A stretch of DNA of 15,032 nt from an uncultured Clostridia bacterium (GCA_947169005.1 CAMVOG010000024.1:1-15032), one strand, 5' to 3'. Shown: positions 5,858-12,215, counted from the first letter of the stretch. Numbers and translations: made by a program. The notes: generated by a model not told the origin, from the sequence alone.

Positions 5858-6775
5858 ATGAAGGAACAGACCAAAACCCGCGTCCGGGAGGACGCAAAGC
5901 AAAAGACGGAGTTCGAGCGCACCGCCGTGCGGGTATCCACCGTGGGCGTGGTCGGGAACGCCGTCTTGTCGTTTTTGAAGCTGCTGGCGGGCATTCTGGC
6001 CCACTCCGGGGCCATGATCTCGGACGCGGTCCACTCCGCCTCGGACGTGCTGGCCAGCGTCATCGTCATCATCGGCGTGAAGCTGGCCTCCAAGGCACCG
6101 GACAAGGAGCATCCCTACGGGCACGAGCGCTTTGAGTGCGTGGCGGCCATCGTGCTGGCGGTGGTGCTGCTGGTGACGGGCATCCTCATCGGCAAGTCCG
6201 CCCTGGACCAGATCACCGCGGGCCCGGGGGAGGCGATGAACGTCCCCGGCCTGCTGGCCCTCATCGCGGCGGCGGTTTCCATCGTCTGCAAGGAGGCCAT
6301 GTACTGGTACACCCGCCACTACGCGCTGAAGATTGACTCCCAGGCGCTGAAGGCCAACGCCTGGCACCATCGCTCGGACGCCCTCTCCTCCGTGGGCGCC
6401 CTCGTGGGCATCGCCGGGGCCCGGCTGGGCCTGCCCATTCTGGAGCCCATCGCCAGCCTCGTCATCTGCCTCTTTATCCTCAAGGCCGCCTACGATATTT
6501 TCCGGGAGGCCATCGACAAGCTGGTCGACCATTCCTGCGACTCCTATGTGGAGGAGGAGCTGCGCCGCTGCGCCCAGGAGCAGCCCCAGGTGCAGGGCGT
6601 GGACCTGATCCAGACCCGAGAATTCGGCAACCGCATCTATGTGGATATCGAAATTTCCCTGGACGGGAATCTGACGCTGACGGAGAGCCACGCCATCGCC
6701 GAGCAGGTCCACGACGCCATCGAAAAGCGCTTCGACAAGGTGAAGCACATCATGGTCCATGTGAATCCGGTGTGA
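5858..6775 (+). CDS. Cation diffusion facilitator (CDF) metal/proton antiporter, 305 aa
   Basis: A membrane exporter of divalent transition metals driven by the proton gradient, working as a dimer. Features: an N-terminal charged tail, then helix 1 from about residue 25; TM2 metal motif SDAVHSASD with H59-x3-D63; the HPYGHERFE loop (85-93); TM5 motif WHHRSDALSS with H170-x3-D174; and a C-terminal cytoplasmic domain from about residue 220 ending VKHIMVHVNPV. The HxxxD pairs in both TM2 and TM5 are the usual site of Zn/Co/Ni/Cd CDFs, rather than the Asp-rich type of Mn exporters. Start ATG 5858 has GGGAGG at 5844-5849. The gene stands alone behind a NiCo riboswitch and terminator, so its working substrate is inferred to be Ni(II) and/or Co(II), making it a czcD-type gene in context. 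A bidirectional terminator follows. Confidence 0.93.
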   Translation: MKEQTKTRVREDAKQKTEFERTAVRVSTVGVVGNAVLSFLKLLAGILAHSGAMISDAVHSASDVLASVIVIIGVKLASKAPDKEHPYGHERFECVAAIVLAVVLLVTGILIGKSALDQITAGPGEAMNVPGLLALIAAAVSIVCKEAMYWYTRHYALKIDSQALKANAWHHRSDALSSVGALVGIAGARLGLPILEPIASLVICLFILKAAYDIFREAIDKLVDHSCDSYVEEELRRCAQEQPQVQGVDLIQTREFGNRIYVDIEISLDGNLTLTESHAIAEQVHDAIEKRFDKVKHIMVHVNPV

Positions 6776-6778
6776 TTG

Positions 6779-6841
6779 ACAGGGAACAGGGAACAGGGAA
6801 CAGGTAACAGGCAACAGAGAACAGAGAACAGAGAACAGAAA
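6779..6841 (+). repeat. 7-bp tandem array C1 (ACAGGGA/ACAGAGA), nine units
   Basis: ACAGGGA three times, ACAGGTA, ACAGGCA, ACAGAGA three times, ACAGAAA. The array starts three bases after the CDF stop codon. ACAGGGA, ACAGGCA and ACAGAGA are reverse-complement cyclic permutations of GTTCCCT, GTTGCCT and GTTCTCT, units of arrays B2 and D2, so this is the same unit set in opposite orientation. Confidence 0.92.
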
Positions 6842-6872
6842 CGGCCCGGCGGATGCTCCGCCGGGCCGTTTT
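6839..6872. terminator. Bidirectional intrinsic terminator between the CDF gene and gatD
   Basis: A perfect 15-bp stem: bases 6839-6853 are the reverse complement of 6857-6871, with loop TGC at 6854-6856. There are four T residues on the plus strand (6869-6872) and A residues at 6839-6841 that become U on the minus transcript. Genes converge here (CDF plus, murT-gatD minus), so it can end both transcripts. 7-bp repeat arrays flank it on both sides. Confidence 0.9.
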
Positions 6873-6905
6873 GAGCCCTGAGCCCTGAGCCCTGTTGCCT
6901 TGTTC
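6873..6905. repeat. 7-bp tandem array C2 (GAGCCCT/GTTGCCT), four clear units
   Basis: GAGCCCT three times, then GTTGCCT, then an imperfect TGTTC tail. On the minus strand the array begins directly after the gatD stop codon (TGA at 6908-6906). CCCTG steps here can pair with CAGGG steps of array C1 at the same 7-base spacing across the terminator. Confidence 0.85.
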
Positions 6906-7637
6906 TCACACCTGCAATCTCTTTACCATCTCGTCATGGGCTGCCAGCTCGGCGGCGTCATCCAGGGGGGCCAGCTCGGCGCTGCCGTATTTGCGCGCCA
7001 GGGCCGTTTGCAGCAGGAAGTCGCAGAAGGCGGGGTTTTTGGGCAGCAGGGGACCGTGGCTGTAGGTGCCGAAGACGTTGCGATAGCGCACGCCCTCGGT
7101 GCCGTCCTCGCCGTTGTTGCCGTGGCCGGAGATCACCCAGCCCAGGGGCTCCACGCCGGGGCCCAGGCGGGTCTTGCCGCTGTGGTTTTCAAAGCCCACC
7201 ACGGTGCTGCCGCCGCTCTTGTCCCCGCAGCGGAAAAGGTAGTTGCCGATCATGCGGGGTTCGCTGCCCACGGTGTGGAAGTCGATGGCCCCGATGAAGT
7301 CGCAGCGCTTGCCCTCGGCGGTCTCGTAATAGTTGCCCAGCATCTGATAGCCGCCGCAGATGGCGAGCAGGGCCACCCCGTCCTCGATGGCAGAGCGCAG
7401 GGAGGCGTCCTTCCCCCGGTGCAGGTCCGCCAGCAGGGCCTCCTGCTCAAAGTCCTGGCCGCCGCCGATGAAAATGAGGTCGAAGTCCGCGAGACTCGCC
7501 TGCTCCCCGATGGGAAGCTCCGTCACCTCGGCCTCAATGCCCCGCCAGCCCAGCCGCTGCCGGAGGCAGAGAATGTTCCCCCGGTCCCCGTAGAGATTCA
7601 GCACGTCGGGGTACATGTGGCAGATTTTCAGTTCCAT
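6906..7637 (-). CDS. gatD: Lipid II isoglutaminyl synthase, glutamine amidotransferase subunit GatD, 243 aa
   Basis: The glutaminase partner of MurT. It releases ammonia from glutamine so that MurT can amidate the alpha-carboxyl of D-Glu in lipid II, giving D-isoglutamine in the peptidoglycan stem. It is a class I (triad) amidotransferase of the cobyric-acid-synthase-like type. Seen: the N-terminal strand ICHMYPDVLNLYGDRGN, oxyanion-loop FIGGGQDFEQ (57-65), nucleophile elbow AICGGYQMLG with C94, R128 in SEPRMIGNY, and catalytic His194 in FGTYSHGPLLPKNP. C94 and R128 carry the same numbers as I recall for Staphylococcus aureus GatD. Start ATG at 7637 has a GGGAGGG Shine-Dalgarno inside the end of murT, and only three bases separate the genes, so the two are co-translated. 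The stop codon abuts a 7-bp repeat array. Confidence 0.95.
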   Translation of the reverse strand: MELKICHMYPDVLNLYGDRGNILCLRQRLGWRGIEAEVTELPIGEQASLADFDLIFIGGGQDFEQEALLADLHRGKDASLRSAIEDGVALLAICGGYQMLGNYYETAEGKRCDFIGAIDFHTVGSEPRMIGNYLFRCGDKSGGSTVVGFENHSGKTRLGPGVEPLGWVISGHGNNGEDGTEGVRYRNVFGTYSHGPLLPKNPAFCDFLLQTALARKYGSAELAPLDDAAELAAHDEMVKRLQV

Positions 7638-7640
7638 CCC

Positions 7641-9020
7641 TCAGCCCTCCCAGAAATCCGCGCCGCCGCAGCGCTTGATAAGCTGGGGGCGGAAGTCCAG
7701 CAGCGCCGTGTAGGTCGGCATTACGTAGACGGGAACCTGGGCCTTGCCCAGCCGCTCCGCCAGCGCGTCGTAGGAGGGCTCCGCCTCCACCTTTTCCGCC
7801 GCCAGGCCCGCGTATTTGAGCCGCACGGCCAGGTCCGCCGCCCGCTTTCCGGAGACGATCACCTTTTTGAGCCTGTCCCCGAAGCCTGGCAGCAGCTCAA
7901 AGTCCACGTCCCAGATCCAGGAAATGTCGGTGCCGTCGGCGTCGTTGTCGTTGAGCAAAATCGCCAGCTCCAGCTCCTCGGGCAGGGAGGAGAGGAAGCG
8001 CAGCACCTGGTTGCAGCCCGCCGGGTTTTTCACCAGCATCACCCGGGTGCCGCCCGCGCCCAGGTCGAATTTCTCCATGCGCCCGAAGCCGCAGCGGAAG
8101 GTGGCCGCCGCGTGGAGAGCGTCCTCGGTACTGACGCCCAGCTGCCGCACCGCGGCCAGCACGCCCACGGCGTTATATATATTGTAGAGGGCGGGGAGAT
8201 TCACGCTGAGCCGCCGCTCCTCGCCGTCCACCCGCACCCGGGCCAGGCTGCCGTCGGCCCCCAGCTCCTCGATGGCGGTCACGGCCACGTCCGCCGCCGG
8301 GCGGGAATAGCCGCACTTGGGGCAGCGGAAGCCGCCCAGATGCCCGTAGGTCACGTAGTCGTATTCATATTCCGTCTTGCAGCGGATGCAGCGGCTGGCG
8401 TCCGAAAGCTGAGAGGGCTTCGCCGCCGGGTCCGCCGCGGACTTGTCCATGCCGTACCAGACCACGGGATTGGGCAGGTCCCCCGCCAGGGAGGCGGTGA
8501 GGGAGCAGTCCGCATTCAGGCAAAGCACCGTCTCCGGCGTTTTTTCCAGCCCCTCCCGGATGTTCCGCAGGGTGTGGGTCACCTCGCCGTAGCGGTCCAA
8601 CTGATCCCGAAAGAGATTCGTCACCAGCACGGCCTTGGGCTTCAGAAGCCCCAGGGCGGTGCGGGCAGCGGCCTCATCGCATTCGATGACGGCGTATTTC
8701 TTCTTGCAATGGCCCGTGAGGCTGCTGTTCAGCGCCAGCTCCGTGGTGATGCCGCTGAGGAGGTTGGCTCCGCTGCGGTTGGCCAGCACGTCCAGCCCCG
8801 CGTCCCTCAGCGCCTGCTCCGCGATGCGGGAGGAGGTGGTCTTGCCGTTGGTGCCCGTGATGACCAATATTTCCACGCCCTTCGCCAGCCGCGCGGGCAG
8901 ATCGGGGCAGAGCTTCAGCGCCCTGCTGCCGGGCATGGCGGTGCCGCCCCGGTGCAGCAGCCGGGCGGCCAGGTGGAGGCCCTTGCAGAGCCCCACGGCC
9001 AGAATCGTTTTGACAGACAT
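7641..9020 (-). CDS. murT: Lipid II isoglutaminyl synthase, Mur-ligase-like subunit MurT, 459 aa
   Basis: The ATP-dependent subunit that activates D-Glu of lipid II and accepts ammonia from GatD. Features: P-loop VITGTNGKTT (GTNGKTT at 56-62), a Mur central domain with the ECDEAA motif near 113-118, and the insertion typical of MurT containing a four-Cys zinc ribbon (C211-x2-C214 and C233-x2-C236). The C-terminal domain (MurT_C, DUF1727) has LLNDNDADGTDISWIWD; its last Asp (D371) matches the conserved catalytic-triad Asp described for MurT. Start ATG 9020 is preferred over an in-frame start at 9095, because the upstream residues look non-conserved, the 9095 start would lie upstream of the predicted transcript start, and an AGAAGGG Shine-Dalgarno precedes 9020. 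It is essential or important for wall cross-linking in many Gram-positives. It is transcribed from a promoter divergent to the replication genes. Confidence 0.95.
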   Translation of the reverse strand: MSVKTILAVGLCKGLHLAARLLHRGGTAMPGSRALKLCPDLPARLAKGVEILVITGTNGKTTSSRIAEQALRDAGLDVLANRSGANLLSGITTELALNSSLTGHCKKKYAVIECDEAAARTALGLLKPKAVLVTNLFRDQLDRYGEVTHTLRNIREGLEKTPETVLCLNADCSLTASLAGDLPNPVVWYGMDKSAADPAAKPSQLSDASRCIRCKTEYEYDYVTYGHLGGFRCPKCGYSRPAADVAVTAIEELGADGSLARVRVDGEERRLSVNLPALYNIYNAVGVLAAVRQLGVSTEDALHAAATFRCGFGRMEKFDLGAGGTRVMLVKNPAGCNQVLRFLSSLPEELELAILLNDNDADGTDISWIWDVDFELLPGFGDRLKKVIVSGKRAADLAVRLKYAGLAAEKVEAEPSYDALAERLGKAQVPVYVMPTYTALLDFRPQLIKRCGGADFWEG

Positions 9021-9040
9021 GTGTCCGATCCCTTCTTTCC

Positions 9041-9058
9041 CGCCGCCCCAGGGCGGCG
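9041..9058 (-). other. Short GC hairpin in the murT leader
   Basis: The palindrome CGCCGCCC-CA-GGGCGGCG lies between the predicted murT transcription start (near 9060) and its Shine-Dalgarno. It can form a 7-8 bp stem at the very 5' end of the mRNA, which could protect the transcript from decay. A regulatory role is not shown. Confidence 0.5.
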
Positions 9059-9066
9059 CTTCGCCT

Positions 9067-9095
9067 ATTATACAGTCTTTTTTCTCATTGCGCAA
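9067..9095 (-). promoter_or_regulatory. Promoter of murT-gatD
   Basis: On the minus strand: TTGCGC (9095-9090), a 17-bp spacer, and a perfect TATAAT (9072-9067). The start would be near 9060, leaving a leader of about 40 nt. The -35 box departs from TTGACA in the same way as the divergent promoter at 9140. Confidence 0.8.
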
Positions 9096-9139
9096 GAGCG
9101 GGAAAAGACACCGCCCGACAAATTTCTTTTTCCGCGTAC

Positions 9140-9168
9140 TTGCGCGCGCCTCTCGGGTCTGTTATAAT
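9140..9168 (+). promoter_or_regulatory. Promoter of the DnaD-domain protein/helicase loader operon
   Basis: TTGCGC (9140-9145), a 17-bp spacer, and TATAAT (9163-9168). The start would be near 9175, about 60 nt before the GTG start. It is back to back with the murT promoter, with 44 bp between the two -35 boxes. Confidence 0.8.
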
Positions 9169-9236
9169 AAATTTCCCAAAAAACGCAAGCACTCGCCGGG
9201 GAGCGGGATATTTCGACGGAAAGGGAGGAGAGCGGC

Positions 9237-10286
9237 GTGAAAAACGAGGAATACGTGCTGCCGGGGCAGCTTGAGATCCCCGTGGACAAGGTGGATCGCC
9301 TGCTGGACGCGGGGGACGGCGACGCCTGCCTGCTCTACCTCTATATTCTCCGCAACGAGGGGAATCTGAGCCTGGAGACCGCCGGGGAGGAGCTGGGCCT
9401 GGGGGACCGGGCCGACGCCGCCGCCGAAAAGCTGCGGGAGCTGGGCCTCATCGGCAGCCCCGGCAAGCGCTGGCGCGGCAAGGGCAGCCGCTCTGCCCGC
9501 CGGAGCGCCCCGCAGCCGCCGGAGCCCGTGGTGCTGCCGGAGCGGAAGGCGGAGCCCGCGCCCCCTGCCCGGACGGAAGCGCCCCCGGAAAAGCCCCTGC
9601 GCCAGCCGGACCGGCTGCCGGAATATTCGGGCAGGGAGCTGAGCAAAATGGGGCAGGACCCGAACTTTGCCGCCATGCTGGGGGAGGTCCAGCGCCAGCT
9701 CGGCACCATCCTCACTCAAAGCGGGCTGGAGGCCTTCGCCGGCTTTTATGACTACCTGGGCCTGCCGCCGGACGTGATCACCCTGCTGGTGGGCTACTGC
9801 GTGCAGCACCTGGGCCGCCAGGGAGCGGACGGGCAGCCCCGCAATCCGGGGCTCCAGGTCATCAAGCGGGAGGCCTACCATTGGGCGGAGCTGAATCTCC
9901 GGGACCTGGAGGCCGCCGGGGAATACGTAAAGCGCATGGAGGGAGCCAAATCTCTCAAAGGCCGCTACCGGGCCATTATGGGGCTGACGGAGCGCGGCCC
10001 CTCTCAGACGGAGGAGCGCTGCCTGGGGGAGTGGTCCGCCGCGGGCTACCCCGAGGAGCTTATCGCCGAGGCCTATGACCGCACGACCCAGAAGACCGGG
10101 CGGCTGGTCTGGAAATACATGGACGCGATCTTGAAAAACTGGGAGGCCAAGGGCCTCCGCAGCCTGGAAGCCGTCCGGGCGGGGGACACGCCCCCCGCCC
10201 GGTCCCCGCAGCATGAAGGCGGCGAGGAGGCCCCAGGCGAATACGACCGCATGAAGAAGTACCTGGACAAGCTGAAGGACAGCTGA
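9237..10286 (+). CDS. DnaD/DnaB-like replication initiation protein, 349 aa
   Basis: Likely takes part in helicase loading at the origin or at restart sites, with the loader encoded next to it. The N-terminal part (about residues 18-73) reads as a small winged-helix domain (LYLYILRNEGNLSLETAGEELGL). A basic, Pro-rich, low-complexity linker follows (about 78-125). Then come two units resembling the DnaB_2/DDBH2 domain. The first spans about 142-235 (FYDYLGLPPDVITLLVGYC, then IKREAYHWAELNL). The second spans about 258-308 and ends with the family signature YMDAILKNWEAKG (Y294, W302). An N-terminal winged helix plus two DDBH2 units is closer to the layout of Bacillus DnaB than to short DnaD. Start GTG 9237 has GGGAGGAG at 9223-9230. 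The next gene begins 13 bp downstream. Confidence 0.88.
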   Translation: MKNEEYVLPGQLEIPVDKVDRLLDAGDGDACLLYLYILRNEGNLSLETAGEELGLGDRADAAAEKLRELGLIGSPGKRWRGKGSRSARRSAPQPPEPVVLPERKAEPAPPARTEAPPEKPLRQPDRLPEYSGRELSKMGQDPNFAAMLGEVQRQLGTILTQSGLEAFAGFYDYLGLPPDVITLLVGYCVQHLGRQGADGQPRNPGLQVIKREAYHWAELNLRDLEAAGEYVKRMEGAKSLKGRYRAIMGLTERGPSQTEERCLGEWSAAGYPEELIAEAYDRTTQKTGRLVWKYMDAILKNWEAKGLRSLEAVRAGDTPPARSPQHEGGEEAPGEYDRMKKYLDKLKDS

Positions 10287-10299
10287 AGGGGAGAACCTT

Positions 10300-11301
10300 A
10301 TGGCATTGGACGGAAAGCTGCTGCGCCGGGCCATCGAGCGCCTGGAGGCGGACAACAAGCGGGACGAGCAGGCCCTGGAGGCCCGGCGGGAGAAGGTTTA
10401 CAGCCGTCTGCCCCGGGTGCGGGAGATCGACGGGATCATCGCGGGCTCCTTCGCCAAGGCGGCCTACGCCGCCCTGGACGCGGGCGGGCGGGACCCCGCC
10501 GCCGTGCTGCGCAGCGTGGAGCTGGAAAACCTCTCCCTGCAGGCCGAGCGGGCGGAGCTGATGAGCGGCGCGGGCTTTGCCCCGGACTGCCTCACCATGA
10601 AGCCCCGCTGCGAAAAATGCGGGGACCGGGGCTACGTGGGCACGAAGCTCTGCGACTGCCTCCTGCGGTATTATAAGGAGGAGCAGCGCCGGGAGCTTTC
10701 CCAGCTTCTGAAGCTGGGGGAGGAGACCTTCGACGCCTTTTCCCTGGAATATTATGACGATCGGCCGGACCGGGACGGGCGCAGCCCGCGCCAGCGCATG
10801 GAGGTCATCTACGAGATCTGCCTGCAGTACGCCCGCAAATTCGGCGGCGAGCGGGACAATCTCTTTATGACCGGCGGCCCCGGCCTTGGCAAGACCTTCC
10901 TTTCCACCTGCATCGCCCGGGTGGTGTCCGAGGCGGGCTGGTCCGTGGTCTACGACACGGCGGTGAGCGTCTTCTCCCGCTTTGAGGAGGCCCGCTTCTC
11001 CCGCCTGGGGACGGACCCGGAGGAGCTGCGGGCGGAGCTGGAGCGCTATATGCGCTGCGACCTGCTGATCCTGGACGACCTGGGCACCGAGATGACCACC
11101 AGCTTCACCGTCAGCGCCCTCTATGACCTTATCAACACCCGGGTGCGCAGCGGCAAGAAAACCATCATCAGCTCCAATCTCTCGGTGGACGAGGTCCGCC
11201 GCCGCTATTCGCCCCAGATCGCCTCCCGCCTGGCGGGGGACTTCATGGTGCTCTCCTTCGTGGGCCGGGACATCCGGGCGATGAAGCGGGAGGGAGCTTA
11301 G
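10300..11301 (+). CDS. dnaI: DnaI/DnaC-type replicative helicase loader, AAA+ ATPase, 333 aa
   Basis: Loads the replicative helicase onto DNA in an ATP-dependent way. The first hundred residues are charged and helical (helicase-binding region by analogy). Then comes a Cys motif C104-x2-C107 and C118-x-C120 in RCEKCGDRGYVGTKLCDC, which looks like the zinc-binding element of DnaI-like proteins. The AAA+ core has Walker A GGPGLGKT (192-199), Walker B LLILDD (D259, D260), sensor 1 IISSNLS with N293, and a terminal arginine-containing motif YSPQIASRLAGDF (303-315). Related proteins include phage DnaC-like loaders and IstB of insertion sequences. The zinc motif, the DnaD-type neighbour and the absence of a transposase point to a chromosomal loader. 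The ribosome binding site GGGGAG lies before ATG 10300. The stop TAG abuts a 7-bp repeat array. Confidence 0.9.
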   Translation: MALDGKLLRRAIERLEADNKRDEQALEARREKVYSRLPRVREIDGIIAGSFAKAAYAALDAGGRDPAAVLRSVELENLSLQAERAELMSGAGFAPDCLTMKPRCEKCGDRGYVGTKLCDCLLRYYKEEQRRELSQLLKLGEETFDAFSLEYYDDRPDRDGRSPRQRMEVIYEICLQYARKFGGERDNLFMTGGPGLGKTFLSTCIARVVSEAGWSVVYDTAVSVFSRFEEARFSRLGTDPEELRAELERYMRCDLLILDDLGTEMTTSFTVSALYDLINTRVRSGKKTIISSNLSVDEVRRRYSPQIASRLAGDFMVLSFVGRDIRAMKREGA

Positions 11302-11350
11302 ATCAGAGTTCAGAGTTCAGAGATCAGAGAATGAGCAATGTGCAATATGC
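11302..11350 (+). repeat. 7-bp tandem array D1 (ATCAGAG/TTCAGAG, AATGTGC), seven units
   Basis: ATCAGAG, TTCAGAG, TTCAGAG, ATCAGAG, then in the same phase AATGAGC, AATGTGC, AATATGC. The first unit starts at the base after the helicase-loader stop codon. Two different unit types share one 7-base frame, as if one array were appended to another. Confidence 0.88.
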
Positions 11351-11359
11351 AGCGTCCCC

Positions 11360-11402
11360 GTTCCCTCGTCCCCTGTTCCCTGTTGCCTGTTCTCTGCTGC
11401 CT
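11360..11402 (+). repeat. 7-bp tandem array D2 (GTTCCCT/GTTGCCT/GTTCTCT), six units
   Basis: GTTCCCT, a single extra C, then GTCCCCT, GTTCCCT, GTTGCCT, GTTCTCT, GCTGCCT. Several units are identical to those of array B2 almost 6 kb away and to the complement of array C1. The rest of this gap (11403-11494) is AT-rich and carries the palindrome described next. Confidence 0.88.
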
Positions 11403-11410
11403 GAACTGTA

Positions 11411-11459
11411 CTTTCAGCGCAAGTTTTCCTTCGTATTTATCCGAAAATTGCAAAGAAAG
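11411..11459. repeat. Imperfect palindrome in the AT-rich region upstream of the acs operon
   Basis: CTTTC (11411-11415) pairs with GAAAG (11455-11459). Inside it, GCAAGTTTTC (11419-11428) pairs with GAAAATTGC (11443-11451) with one bulged base. A second short inverted pair, AACTGTA (11404-11410) and TACAGTT (11490-11496), surrounds it and reaches the -35 box. It could be an operator or a weak terminator of the upstream operon; no clean T-run follows. Confidence 0.45.
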
Positions 11460-11494
11460 GTAGCTGCTTTTCATTTATTTGGTTTAATTTACAG

Positions 11495-11523
11495 TTGCGA
11501 AACCGAAAAAAACACTATATAAT
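11495..11523 (+). promoter_or_regulatory. Promoter of the nickel module/acs operon
   Basis: TTGCGA (11495-11500), a 17-bp spacer, and TATAAT (11518-11523). The start would be near 11530, about 50 nt before the first gene. The -35 has the same TTGCG- form as the two promoters at 9067-9168. The AT-rich surroundings contrast with the GC-rich genes. Confidence 0.75.
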
Positions 11524-11582
11524 ATTGAAGATATGATGTGGAGAGTGCGGACTGGCGACAGCCCGCCCGGAAAGGAGAAGCC

Positions 11583-11978
11583 ATGCACGAAGAATTTCAC
11601 GGAGAGCATGAGCATCAGCATACCCACAGTCACGAGCATACCCACGCGGACGGCGTGACCCATACCCATGAGCACGGCCACAGCCATACCCATGACCACA
11701 GCCATGAGGGCGCTGAGCACAGCCATGAGGCGCTGCACGCCGCCGGCGTTCCCCACGAGCACGTCCACGGGGACGGGGCGGATATGAAGGAAAACGTGGC
11801 TCTGCTGGACTTCATGCTGCATCACAACATCCATCACGCCGAGGAGCTGGAGGAGCTTGCGGGCAAGCTCCGGGAAATCGGCAAGCCCGAGGCGGCCGAG
11901 CGCATCTCCGCCGCCGTGACGCTGTTTGGCCAGGGCAACGACGAGCTTTCCGAGGCGCTGATGCTCATCAGCGAATAA
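11583..11978 (+). CDS. Histidine-rich, probable nickel-binding protein, 131 aa
   Basis: Residues 1-62 contain 23 histidines, mostly as alternating His-x repeats (HEHQHTHSHEHTH, then THTHEHGHSHTHDHSH), with acidic residues between. This is the kind of tract that binds Ni(II) or Zn(II) in HypB, SlyD and CooJ. The C-terminal part (about 68-131) has no such tract. It looks helical, with the motif LHHNIHHAEELEELA (79-93) and an amphipathic end. There is no signal peptide or membrane segment, so it is cytoplasmic. Start ATG 11583 is chosen because AAAGGAG lies just before it; an in-frame ATG at 11538 has no ribosome binding site. It is the first gene of an operon with CooT and CooC, 13 bp ahead of cooT. 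I infer a nickel store or chaperone for CO dehydrogenase/acetyl-CoA synthase. It is analogous to CooJ by composition and place, but I do not claim homology. Confidence 0.8.
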   Translation: MHEEFHGEHEHQHTHSHEHTHADGVTHTHEHGHSHTHDHSHEGAEHSHEALHAAGVPHEHVHGDGADMKENVALLDFMLHHNIHHAEELEELAGKLREIGKPEAAERISAAVTLFGQGNDELSEALMLISE

Positions 11979-11991
11979 GGAGGGAAGATCG

Positions 11992-12180
11992 ATGTGCCTT
12001 GCGACCGCTATGGTGAACAGGAGCGGCAATGAGACCGTTCTTGCCAAAAATATCAGCACGATCCGCGTAGAAGGGAACAGCGTGGTGATGACCGACATCC
12101 TCGGCGAAGAATTCGTCGTGGAGGGAAGCCTGATCTCCGCCGATCTCGTCAACGGGGTCGTCAAGGTCCTGGCCGCCTGA
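11992..12180 (+). CDS. cooT: CooT-family nickel-binding protein, 62 aa
   Basis: A very small protein beginning MCLATA, with a beta-rich remainder (ISTIRVEGNSVVMTDILGEE, then SLISADLVNGVVKVL). Length and the conserved Cys2 fit the CooT family (PF10133 in my memory). In Rhodospirillum rubrum the CooT dimer binds one Ni(II) through Cys2 and takes part in maturing CO dehydrogenase. Here it lies between the His-rich protein and the nickel-insertion ATPase CooC, which strongly supports the same job. AGGAGGG at 11979-11985 lies directly after the preceding stop codon, and cooC starts 35 bp downstream. No other cysteine is present. Confidence 0.88.
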   Translation: MCLATAMVNRSGNETVLAKNISTIRVEGNSVVMTDILGEEFVVEGSLISADLVNGVVKVLAA

Positions 12181-12215
12181 GCCGGGACGGGATTTATACC
12201 AAGGAGGGGAAGCCT

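Noticed and set aside
6900..9167. A 755-codon open frame on the plus strand
   Set aside because: It is exactly antisense to murT-gatD, has low-complexity Ala/Gly/His/Arg/Val-rich composition, no ribosome binding site and no domain. It arises from the strong GC bias at third codon positions.
9162..10358. A 398-codon minus-strand frame across the DnaD-domain gene
   Set aside because: Antisense shadow with no Shine-Dalgarno; the plus-strand gene has a promoter, a ribosome binding site and a family signature.
10300..11301. IstB transposition helper protein of an IS21-like element
   Set aside because: The AAA+ core is similar, but there is no IstA, no terminal inverted repeats, a zinc motif is present, and the gene is in an operon with a DnaD-type protein.
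11331..11522. A 63-codon plus-strand frame before the acs promoter
   Set aside because: It translates array D2 and the AT-rich promoter region, with no ribosome binding site.
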